Shown here one piece after another: positions 57,570 through 64,000 of a DNA stretch of 64,000 nucleotides (position 1 is its first letter; each line of letters begins with the position of its first letter). The notes beneath the pieces were generated by a model. That model was not told where the DNA came from. It did no database searches and saw nothing but the letters and a program-made list of their open reading frames with translations. Location of the stretch: positions 62,001 to 126,000 of the IMG/VR virus record IMGVR_UViG_3300020198_000887; one strand, 5' to 3'. Origin of the DNA: a virus. The position numbers and the translations under genes were made by a program.

Positions 57570-57577
57570 CCTAAATA
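57570..57577 (+). promoter_or_regulatory. Weak late-promoter-like box (CCTAAATA)
   Basis: CCTAAATA followed by TACAGGAG, 22 bases before the ATG of the GIY-YIG gene. Two changes from TATAAATA, but the downstream context matches the other boxes, so it could be a weak late promoter. Confidence 0.3.
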
Positions 57578-57599
57578 TACAGGAGTATGGAATTATGGT

Positions 57600-58304
57600 A
57601 TGGATTACGGGCATTGGTTATTCAACGTTGATTTTAATCCAGAAGATTGGTTTGGGTTTATTTATATAATCACTGAACTTGACACTGGGCGAAAATATAT
57701 AGGAAAGAAACAATTTTTTAACACAAATAGAAAAGTTGTTAAGGGAAAGAAAAATAAAAAAAAGGTAATTTCCGAATCAAATTGGAGGATTTATACTGGG
57801 TCTTCCAAAAATTTAAATTTTGAGATCTCTATTAAAGGTAACTCTAACTATATATTTGAAATATTATCATTACATAACTCCAAAGGCTCATTACATTATG
57901 CAGAAGTTGAATATCAAATTACACATAATGTTTTGCGTGAATTATTAGATGATGGTATAACCAAAAAATACTTCAATAGAGCTGTTTCAGGGGTTAAATT
58001 TATACCCCCCGCAGAAACTATGGATGAATCTAGAATATCAATTAGTAAAATTTTAGCAGGTGATGATTACACACAAGGTAAAATGACAATTGCTGATTAC
58101 GATAACTGGTTTGAAAACCATCATACCACTATTTCTGAAGAAGTGTATGGTTTTGAAAAAACTGAAAAATTAAAAAAATTATTAAAAAATTACTCAATGG
58201 CAAACACACCTGTTAGCAAAGGCACCCGCAGCAAACCATCCACCCCAACCGAAAAATCAAAACCCCCAACCACAAAAAAAGTTAATAAAAAGGTTGCAAA
58301 ATAA
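57600..58304 (+). CDS. GIY-YIG family nuclease (234 aa)
   Basis: N-terminal GIY-YIG domain: GFIYIITELDTGRKYIGKKQ (residues about 19-38), then a Lys-rich stretch, the WRIYTGSS segment and an Ala-Glu pair with TYR positions downstream. Similar proteins in T4-like phages are often annotated as Seg-like homing endonucleases. The C-terminal tail (about 195-234) is Ser/Thr/Pro/Lys-rich and unstructured-looking. The AGGAG ribosome site is rather far (about 14 bases) from this ATG, but no other in-frame start is better. Its last bases overlap the promoter of the RNA at 58329. It could be a free-standing homing enzyme or a repair/resolution nuclease. Confidence 0.72.
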   Translation: MDYGHWLFNVDFNPEDWFGFIYIITELDTGRKYIGKKQFFNTNRKVVKGKKNKKKVISESNWRIYTGSSKNLNFEISIKGNSNYIFEILSLHNSKGSLHYAEVEYQITHNVLRELLDDGITKKYFNRAVSGVKFIPPAETMDESRISISKILAGDDYTQGKMTIADYDNWFENHHTTISEEVYGFEKTEKLKKLLKNYSMANTPVSKGTRSKPSTPTEKSKPPTTKKVNKKVAK

Positions 58305-58322
58305 TGCGACTTACAGTATAAT
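58294..58322 (+). promoter_or_regulatory. Sigma70-type promoter for the structured RNA
   Basis: TTGCAA (58294-58299), a 17-base spacer and TATAAT (58317-58322). The -35 box overlaps the end of the GIY-YIG gene. No coding gene follows for 600 bases, so the expected start point (about 58329) is the 5' end of a noncoding RNA. Confidence 0.75.
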
Positions 58323-58328
58323 AATCAC

Positions 58329-58853
58329 ATTAATACATAATTATCTAAACAAAACTAATTTTTAGGCAAAGATAGGCATTACACTTCTGAAATACTCGCA
58401 CCGGTAGATTGATAGGTGCCGTTGGCAATGGAATGTTCTTCGCATTGGGCGCAACAGCTGGGCAGAAGCAGCGACTTTACTGACTACCCACACCGCGTGT
58501 TGTGGATGCTGATTGGATACGCCTTCTGTAAAACCAATTTCGGTAATTTGAATATCATGAAAAGGCTAAAAGACTGGGTAATTCCCAGACGTAATAGGAA
58601 TACGACTAGAGTGTTTTCCTATTGCCACCGTTGGAACGTAAGAAACAAAAAGCGCACTTCGAGGTAACGGCCAACCGCCTCTGTAATCAGTGTCACTCTA
58701 GGTAATGAAGTCAACTCAGATGAAATTATGTTTTTGCTCCCAATTTGGGGGCAAAAATCCAGTAAATCGTAATCTAGATGAACAGTTAAGATAATAATTA
58801 TTTTTAATATGTGACGAACGACAGTGAGGAACAGGGGAATTTATTCCCCTTTG
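58329..58853 (+). ncRNA. Large structured noncoding RNA candidate (about 525 nt)
   Basis: The only long non-coding stretch (58305-58922). Its ends pair: ATTAA (58329-58333), ATAATTAT (58337-58344) and CTAAAC (58345-58350) fit TTAAT (58804-58808), ATAATTAT (58794-58801) and GTTAAG (58785-58790), with a one-base mismatch and small bulges. Inside are hairpins: GCACC/GGTGC (58398-58402/58415-58419), CCACA/TGTGG (58488-58492/58501-58505), CTGGG/CCCAG (58574-58578/58584-58588), a 10-bp stem 58591-58600/58616-58625, CCGTT/AACGG (58628-58632/58666-58670), GAGG/CCTC (58661-58664/58678-58681), and an 11-bp stem 58731-58741/58747-58757. A short terminator-like hairpin follows (58833-58850). The middle is visibly richer in G+C than the surrounding genes. 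It may belong to the large ornate phage RNAs (GOLLD, ROOL), but no family is assigned. Confidence 0.6.
58833..58852 (+). terminator. Weak intrinsic terminator after the RNA
   Basis: AGGGGAA, loop TTTA, TTCCCCT: a 7-bp stem followed by only TT (58851-58852) before GTC. It would end the RNA at about 58853. The short T-run makes it a weak to moderate terminator. Confidence 0.5.
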
Positions 58854-58893
58854 TCAAGATCAACATACATGAAAGGAATAGTATAAAAATAGT

Positions 58894-58901
58894 TATAAAT
58901 A
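58894..58901 (+). promoter_or_regulatory. T4-type late promoter box (TATAAATA, exact)
   Basis: Exact TATAAATA on the plus strand followed by TTAG, 22 bases before the ATG of the Ala-rich gene. Same spacing as the late boxes of the structural genes, so this protein is probably made late. Confidence 0.75.
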
Positions 58902-58922
58902 TTAGATACGGAAAATGATATT

Positions 58923-59690
58923 ATGAAAATTCATGAAATAATTTATAAAACTACATTAACTGAAGCACTAGGTAACCTAGCCAAAACTGCTACTGCAGCA
59001 GCAGCTAAAAAAGCAGCAGCAGTAGCAGCTGAAAAAGCAGCCAAACCTACTGCAGCAGCAGCTGTGTTATTTAGTATGTTAAAAGCAATTGGTATATCTG
59101 CAGTTCCTATCTCTGATTATTATAATGAGATGGAAAAGGCGGAAAAAGCATTAGAAGCAAATGAGATTACTAAATCGCAATATGATAGCTATAGAATGGA
59201 ACAACTGACCATTTTAATCGAACAATTGGCAATAGGATTAAGTGGTTATTTTGTTAAAAATATTACTTATGGTAAATTACTGCCGGTTTTCAAAAACTGG
59301 ATGCCAAACCTAGCTAGATCAATGCAAACCATAAACACAATTGGTGAAGTTGCATTTGTATCTTGGTTGGCATCTGATAGAGGTAGAAAATTCATTGCTA
59401 CCTACTTAACAAATGAATATATTGTGCAATTGGTTGGTGGCGGATCTGCAAGACTATTGGATTATTTCGAAAGTTTGATTCCTGGGTTTAACACTGAACA
59501 TGCATTAAGCCCATACAACAAACCTACTAAAACCACACAACAAAATACCCTATCATATGTTCCAGCAGCTGCTGCTGCGTTGGGAACAAAAACTCCAACC
59601 GACCAATCTACTGGAAGTGATGAGTATATTGATCAAAATATGAAACGAGACCCTAAAGATTATTGGAATGTAAAACCAACATTACAATAA
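58923..59690 (+). CDS. Ala-rich protein with possible capsid-targeting leader (255 aa)
   Basis: Not recognised by family. The N-terminus MKIHEIIYKTTLTEALG resembles the short capsid-targeting leaders of T4 internal head proteins, with an L-T-E-A site (L12-E14) that fits the T4 prohead protease rule (Leu/Ile-X-Glu before the cut). Residues about 20-50 are Ala/Lys-rich with repeated GCAGCAGCAGC-type codons, and 45-65 and 95-118 are hydrophobic enough to be membrane-active. The rest is mixed, and the end is polar and disordered-looking. An exact late box precedes it. If the leader is real, it is a protein packaged in the head and possibly injected with DNA. It overlaps the convergent small gene by 9 bases. 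Confidence 0.7.
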   Translation: MKIHEIIYKTTLTEALGNLAKTATAAAAKKAAAVAAEKAAKPTAAAAVLFSMLKAIGISAVPISDYYNEMEKAEKALEANEITKSQYDSYRMEQLTILIEQLAIGLSGYFVKNITYGKLLPVFKNWMPNLARSMQTINTIGEVAFVSWLASDRGRKFIATYLTNEYIVQLVGGGSARLLDYFESLIPGFNTEHALSPYNKPTKTTQQNTLSYVPAAAAALGTKTPTDQSTGSDEYIDQNMKRDPKDYWNVKPTLQ

Positions 59691-59897
59691 TGGAAGTTGT
59701 GTGTTTTTTGTTACTTCGATATTATCATTGATAATTTTGTTAAGTATTTCTCTATCTTCGAATGTGTATCTATCATGTAAATCATTGATAGATACACCAC
59801 CTCTCATATACCAACTAATTCTGAACATATCTTCTTTCAATTTTAAAGCTTGATTATCCAGCCTAATTAAATATTCTGCTAGTTGTTCCGCTGTCAA
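59682..59897 (-). CDS. Small baseplate-hub-associated protein (71 aa)
   Basis: Directly follows the gp26-like gene (five bases). It contains FRISWYMRGGVSINDLHDRY and TFEDREILNKIINDNIEVTK, a pattern I recall as a small conserved partner of gp26 in T4-like phages, possibly an assembly chaperone. The best start is a TTG at 59897, with no stronger alternative. The end overlaps the convergent Ala-rich gene by 9 bases. Confidence 0.65.
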   Translation of the reverse strand: MTAEQLAEYLIRLDNQALKLKEDMFRISWYMRGGVSINDLHDRYTFEDREILNKIINDNIEVTKNTQLPLL

Positions 59898-59902
59898 TCC
59901 AA

Positions 59903-60727
59903 TTAGGCTTTTGCGAAAAAACTTGATTGATCTAGATCTATCATAATTTCACCTTCGGCATCGCATTCCCCACATTTTACTTTATATGGTGGAATTTGTA
60001 ATGCTTCCCGATTTTTATTGAATTTTTCTTTAATAATATCAAACACTTCTTTATCGCAATTGTTGATCCATTCTAGAATGAATGAACGATCTGTTACAAC
60101 AACATCAGATGTTTGGACTGATTCAATACTTGCGTAAATCAATTCATTCTGAAGAATCCCTAACTGTTTGAATAATGATGCAATAAGTTTCTGCTGTTCA
60201 TCTTTGTTATCATTATTATAGTGTGACAATTGTTGCTGTAATTCAAAATTTCTTAATGAAAACTCTGTACTTTGACGATATGTTAATGGTTGTAATTTTA
60301 TAGTTAAATCATTTATGACTATTTTGTTGTCATAAATGAATGATGAAAAATGGTCTATCAAGGTTGACAATTCTATATCATAATCATTTTCTTCACCACA
60401 ACTACGGCATTTTTGTGTAACTGTGAGTTTATTACCAAACGTAGCAATTCTGATTGCTGATAAAATTAAATCAGTATCTAGACTTGTTATTTCCCATGCA
60501 TCTTTGATATTTGGACAACAACTTTCTATAACTTTTACAATACTTTCGCCGGACAATAATGCATCTGGTGTTTTCATTAACAATTCATCCATTCCTGTCA
60601 TGCCAAATACTGGCATATTAGACACATCTCCAGTCAACGACCCAATCTTATTATAAACACCATTTGATGGCAGTTTAACAAAGATTTTTGGCTGTCTAAA
60701 ATATTTTTGTAATGGATTTTGGCTCAT
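59903..60727 (-). CDS. gp26: Baseplate hub assembly protein gp26-like (T4_baseplate family)
   Basis: Matches the family of T4 gp26, a baseplate hub assembly protein. Recognised by KYFRQPKIFVKLPSNGVY, MDELLMKTPDALLSGESIVK, SLDTDLILSAIRIATFGNK and two CxxC pairs (C107/C110 and C252/C255) that may hold a zinc ion. The 274-residue length is slightly longer than T4 gp26 (208). A good ribosome site AGGAG lies 7 bases before the ATG, and an exact late box 26 bases upstream. It diverges from the tape-measure gene. Confidence 0.85.
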   Translation of the reverse strand: MSQNPLQKYFRQPKIFVKLPSNGVYNKIGSLTGDVSNMPVFGMTGMDELLMKTPDALLSGESIVKVIESCCPNIKDAWEITSLDTDLILSAIRIATFGNKLTVTQKCRSCGEENDYDIELSTLIDHFSSFIYDNKIVINDLTIKLQPLTYRQSTEFSLRNFELQQQLSHYNNDNKDEQQKLIASLFKQLGILQNELIYASIESVQTSDVVVTDRSFILEWINNCDKEVFDIIKEKFNKNREALQIPPYKVKCGECDAEGEIMIDLDQSSFFAKA

Positions 60728-60738
60728 ATATAACTCCT

Positions 60739-60746
60739 GATAAATA
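60739..60746 (+). promoter_or_regulatory. T4-type late promoter box (GATAAATA)
   Basis: GATAAATA on the plus strand followed by TAACA, 41 bases before the ATG of the tape measure. It lies between the gp26 start and the opposing late box, making a divergent late promoter pair within 59 bases. Confidence 0.5.
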
Positions 60747-60752
60747 TAACAG

Positions 60753-60760
60753 TATTTATA
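60753..60760 (-). promoter_or_regulatory. T4-type late promoter box (TATAAATA, exact)
   Basis: Exact TATAAATA on the minus strand followed by CTGTT, 26 bases before the ATG of the gp26-like gene. Confidence 0.72.
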
Positions 60761-60786
60761 TACTAAAATTTCCTCGGGATTTATTT

Positions 60787-63700
60787 ATGGCAGACCTTGA
60801 CGACAGAGACAAAGAAGCATTATTACGCAGAGTTAACGAATTAGTAACGGCCAATCGAACCAACAGTAAACCAGCGGCCAATACTGGTGGACTTGGTGAA
60901 TTAGAATCGGGTAACATGATTAAAACAGTTTTTGGTGTAGCCCAAGACGGGTTAGGTAAGTTGGCAGATGGCTCGATGGGCGCTGCTGACGCATTGCATC
61001 TCACAACAGGTCTTATATCGCAATTTGGAACAGTTGCTGGGTTAGCTGGTAGTGCATTAGATAAACTTGGAACCGGAACTATAGCAGTAAATCAAGCATT
61101 GAATGAAACTGGGAAGTATGGGGTAAACCTTGGGAATGATTTAGGTCTATTCAATTCATCGGTAAAACAAGCTGGACTAACTATGCCAGAATTTACCAGA
61201 TTAGTTGAACGCAACGCTACACATCTCGCTGGGTTGGGTAGCAACATGAATAAATCAGCCCTGGCATTTCTCGAAATAGCCGAAGGCGTTAGAACATCAG
61301 ATGTAGGCAAACAATTACAAGAAGCAGGGATGAGCGCTGAGGAACTAGCAAGCGCAACTAGATCTAGTATGATTAGTCAACGTGCAATTGCACGTGATGA
61401 TGCAGCATCCAAAAGAGAAAGCATAGAATCTGCACTCAGATTCGCACAAGAACTAAACAAAACTGCGGATATATCAGGAAAAAGTAGAAAAGAAGCCGAA
61501 GAATTAGTAACACAACAACAAAAACGTTCCGAAGTGGAATCTGCTATGTTCTTAGGTGGAAAGGACTATGCCGCCGCCACAACACTCGCACAAACATCAA
61601 TGTCAAAATGGGGTAAATCCCTAATGGAAGCATATGGTGATGTTGTTACTGGTGGTCCAAAAGATGCTAGAGGCAGTAATTTACAAACCGCACTGGGCAG
61701 TGAGGTTGTTGCAGCAATGCGACGACTTGATGCAGCCAATAAAACCAATAACAAAGAAGCGCAGGAAGCAGCTAGAAAACAACTCGATGCTGCAATGATT
61801 GCTCGAACAAATTCTGTAGAATTTCATGAAACAAACCGCCAACTTGCTGGGAAATATGGCGAATATAGTCAAATGTTATCATCTTTGCAATCAGATACCA
61901 ACAGAACAGCAGCTGCCTATCAAGCAGGAATGGCTGAACTTGCGCAAGAAAAACCCGGTACAGAAATAACTCCAGAAATGGCTGTTGACACCGCTGCGTT
62001 TAAACAACAAATGGACCAAGCTGGTAAAAAAGTTAACGAGTCTGGTGAAATAGTCGACAACTCACCCGCAAAACTGGGCAGAACCATTAACGACATTGAC
62101 ATGGCATTAAAAAATGGGACAGCTATGCTAGTCGGGAGTTTCCAGGATCTTAATAATAAAATTGGGAATACTGACGGAATAAATTCTTTTCAATCAAAAA
62201 TGCGTGATTTATCATCACCTGAAGGTGTAATAACCGAATTTAATAAAAAATTATCAGACGCTTCAAAAGTAGTAGGTGTAGCAGTCGATGAATTTAGAAA
62301 GAAGTATGATATTCCGGAATATAACCCTACACCACCCCCACCAACTACGAAAGAAAGCAAAGGAGAGCGAGCATCTGGGACGTTAGGTGAGACTGGGCAT
62401 CCAGTTGAACTTAAAGATTCGATATTGAAAATTCACAAAGGTGAAACAGTTGTTACACCAGAACAGATGAAAAATCTCATGAGTAATATTTCAAATTCTG
62501 GTGCACAGCACGCAATGCGTGAATCACACGAACTATTGAAAACAATTACTTCTAATATCACACCAGGTGGTGGAAGCAATATTACTAAGATGTCAGATGA
62601 GGCACTTGCTGCGAATTCACGTATAGTCGCATCGGAAAATGAATTGCAACAAAAAATGGCGCAAACGGTCGCTGCATTAGGAAAAGAACATCCTGAAAAA
62701 TCATTGATGGAATTGGTTAAAATGAAAAATGCCGATCCAGAAATAAATCAGACAAAGGAGGATTTCAACAAACTTAACGCGGAAATTCAGGCAAGGGTTT
62801 CTTCATTATCAAAGACCATACGTGATACTGGCATAAATGAAATAACAGCCACTATTTCAGAAATGGTTAAATCTAACAATAACGTGTCCAACATGGCACA
62901 TGAACAGTACCATGTGGAACGGTTGGGCGTTCAGAAAGCTTTCAATGATAAAGAACGAGAACAATTAAAAACACACATTCAACAAGTATTATCATCACTG
63001 AAAGAGATTGTACCATCGGATTTCGGCACTAACAACGCCCTGGATGAACTTTCAAAACTGTCATCCACTTTACAAAATACTACGAATATTGGTAATTTTA
63101 CGACCGAAATATCAAAATTAACCGGGATAAATCCGGCTGAGATTAACGCCGACGATTTTAAAAATGAAATCACACAATTAAAAAATAATATTGGTGATGG
63201 TGGCAAAGATGTTAATAATGTTATTTCTGAACATTTCAAATTTTACAAAAATAGTAATATCAATTTTCACAAAGATTTAGACGCCGACAATGCCGACTGG
63301 GACCGGCAACGACTAGCAGATACACGACAATGGAAATTGGAAGAAGGTAAATCAGCCGAGCAGTTAAATGCTGAGATTTTAGCAAATAAAAAGCAAGAAA
63401 ATGCGAAACTATTTGAAGAAGCAGAACGCGCAAGAACTGTAATCGGAACATCCGTTGCCGGGATTGGTGAAGATGCAATCGCAGCAATGCTGCCAGCAGG
63501 TGACACTCTCGAACGATATTACGTTGACTTAGATGGAAAACTTCAAAATTACGCAGCAGACAATGCTAAAAAAATTGAAGAATCATCTAATGCATATAGC
63601 GAAATAAAATTACCGGACGTTACTGCGTTTTCAGAAACAACCAAATTATTGAATGATACATCCAACATAATTTCATCTAACGCCGCTGATTCACTATCGA

Positions 63701-64000
63701 ATGCCAAAGAAGAAGAAGAATCATCTCTTATGTTGTTAAGGGATGTTGGCGAATCCAAGGACTGGGTATTCTACAAGGTGATTGATACAGTTTCTGGGCT
63801 CGTCAAAGAAATAACTACCGATGAGAAATCAGCACGTGACTACATCAAAAAAAATACACATCAAAATGAGGAAGTTAGGATGTCAACCCTGTTATCTTCA
63901 CTTGCCCCACCAGGTGGTTTCAGTCATCATAGAGCGGTATCCAATGAAGTTGGTGATCTTTATGACCCCTCTAAGATTAGAGAAAAAACCCAATCTACCA
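60787..64000 (+). CDS. Tail tape measure-like protein, 3' end outside window
   Basis: An uninterrupted frame of 1071 codons that runs off the window. It starts MADLDDRDKEALLRRVNELV and is Ala/Gln/Lys-rich and mostly helical, with coiled-coil stretches (for example QEAARKQLDAAMIARTNSVE). A small hydrophobic region lies near residues 70-110, and GETGHPVELKDSILKIHKGE near residue 534 is a sequence style common in tape measures. Tape measures set tail length and form part of the injected channel. It diverges from the gp26-like hub gene with a late box between them. The start has only a weak ribosome site (GGGA). Confidence 0.75.
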   Translation, partial: MADLDDRDKEALLRRVNELVTANRTNSKPAANTGGLGELESGNMIKTVFGVAQDGLGKLADGSMGAADALHLTTGLISQFGTVAGLAGSALDKLGTGTIAVNQALNETGKYGVNLGNDLGLFNSSVKQAGLTMPEFTRLVERNATHLAGLGSNMNKSALAFLEIAEGVRTSDVGKQLQEAGMSAEELASATRSSMISQRAIARDDAASKRESIESALRFAQELNKTADISGKSRKEAEELVTQQQKRSEVESAMFLGGKDYAAATTLAQTSMSKWGKSLMEAYGDVVTGGPKDARGSNLQTALGSEVVAAMRRLDAANKTNNKEAQEAARKQLDAAMIARTNSVEFHETNRQLAGKYGEYSQMLSSLQSDTNRTAAAYQAGMAELAQEKPGTEITPEMAVDTAAFKQQMDQAGKKVNESGEIVDNSPAKLGRTINDIDMALKNGTAMLVGSFQDLNNKIGNTDGINSFQSKMRDLSSPEGVITEFNKKLSDASKVVGVAVDEFRKKYDIPEYNPTPPPPTTKESKGERASGTLGETGHPVELKDSILKIHKGETVVTPEQMKNLMSNISNSGAQHAMRESHELLKTITSNITPGGGSNITKMSDEALAANSRIVASENELQQKMAQTVAALGKEHPEKSLMELVKMKNADPEINQTKEDFNKLNAEIQARVSSLSKTIRDTGINEITATISEMVKSNNNVSNMAHEQYHVERLGVQKAFNDKEREQLKTHIQQVLSSLKEIVPSDFGTNNALDELSKLSSTLQNTTNIGNFTTEISKLTGINPAEINADDFKNEITQLKNNIGDGGKDVNNVISEHFKFYKNSNINFHKDLDADNADWDRQRLADTRQWKLEEGKSAEQLNAEILANKKQENAKLFEEAERARTVIGTSVAGIGEDAIAAMLPAGDTLERYYVDLDGKLQNYAADNAKKIEESSNAYSEIKLPDVTAFSETTKLLNDTSNIISSNAADSLSNAKEEEESSLMLLRDVGESKDWVFYKVIDTVSGLVKEITTDEKSARDYIKKNTHQNEEVRMSTLLSSLAPPGGFSHHRAVSNEVGDLYDPSKIREKTQST

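Noticed and set aside
58416-58667. 83-codon open frame inside the RNA region
   Set aside because: It begins with GTG without a ribosome site, has no recognisable protein features, and overlaps several strong hairpins. The region is better explained as structured RNA.
58330-58860. Group I or group II intron
   Set aside because: No interrupted exon pair on either side and no convincing P7/R-S core; GACTAGAG alone is too weak. The flanking genes are complete.
1-64000. tRNA genes
   Set aside because: I saw no cloverleaf with a TTC-loop and acceptor stem in any gap between genes; a tRNAscan-SE run would settle this.

Overview
The window is a 64-kb piece of an AT-rich genome from a large tailed phage with a contractile tail, of the T4 superfamily. 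The evidence is a set of T4-type genes: RNase H, gp46/gp47, the gp55 late sigma factor, gp5-, gp6-, gp25-, gp26-, gp53- and gp48/54-like baseplate proteins, and a tape measure. The fibre genes are very large and unlike those of T4. The layout resembles cyanophage-like or environmental T4 relatives. The host cannot be named from this sequence.

Layout. (1) 1-8563, plus strand: a replication and accessory block. It starts with a 5'-truncated RNase H, followed by small unknown proteins, a MoxR-type AAA ATPase paired with a metallopeptidase-like/VWA protein, three conserved small proteins and thyX. Near-consensus sigma70 promoters drive it, one with a perfect palindrome inside its spacer. A two-sided terminator at 8618-8648 closes it. 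(2) 8648-30037, minus strand: the fibre/adhesin cluster. It has two giant Calx-beta proteins (2568 and 2205 aa), a 2OG-oxygenase-like protein, a small companion, three fibre paralogues sharing an N-terminal anchor, and a 202-aa conserved protein. (3) 30105-53265, minus strand: the baseplate, with a 4673-aa giant protein, gp6, gp25, a gp5-like spike, a 775-aa hub-like protein, gp53 and a tube-cap protein. (4) 53380-58304, plus strand: late sigma gp55, gp47 and gp46, an unknown protein and a GIY-YIG nuclease. (5) 58305-58922: the only long gene-free stretch. It has its own promoter, base-paired ends, many hairpins and a terminator-like hairpin, and I read it as a large structured noncoding RNA of about 0.5 kb. 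(6) 58923-64000: an Ala-rich protein with a possible capsid-targeting leader, the gp26-like hub protein and a small companion (minus strand), and a tape measure running off the window.

How it works together. Early and middle genes use host-like sigma70 promoters (TTGACA/TATAAT). The phage then makes gp55, and most late genes or operons are preceded by a T4-type late box (NATAAATA), usually 20-26 bases from the start codon. The baseplate and fibre genes are tightly packed (TAATG or a few bases apart) in the order baseplate hub to wedge to fibres. The most interesting candidate for something undescribed is the RNA at 58329-58853. Next are the possible capsid-targeted cargo protein directly after it, the operator-like palindromes inside two promoters, the oxygenase-like protein among the fibre genes, and the MoxR/VWA pair.
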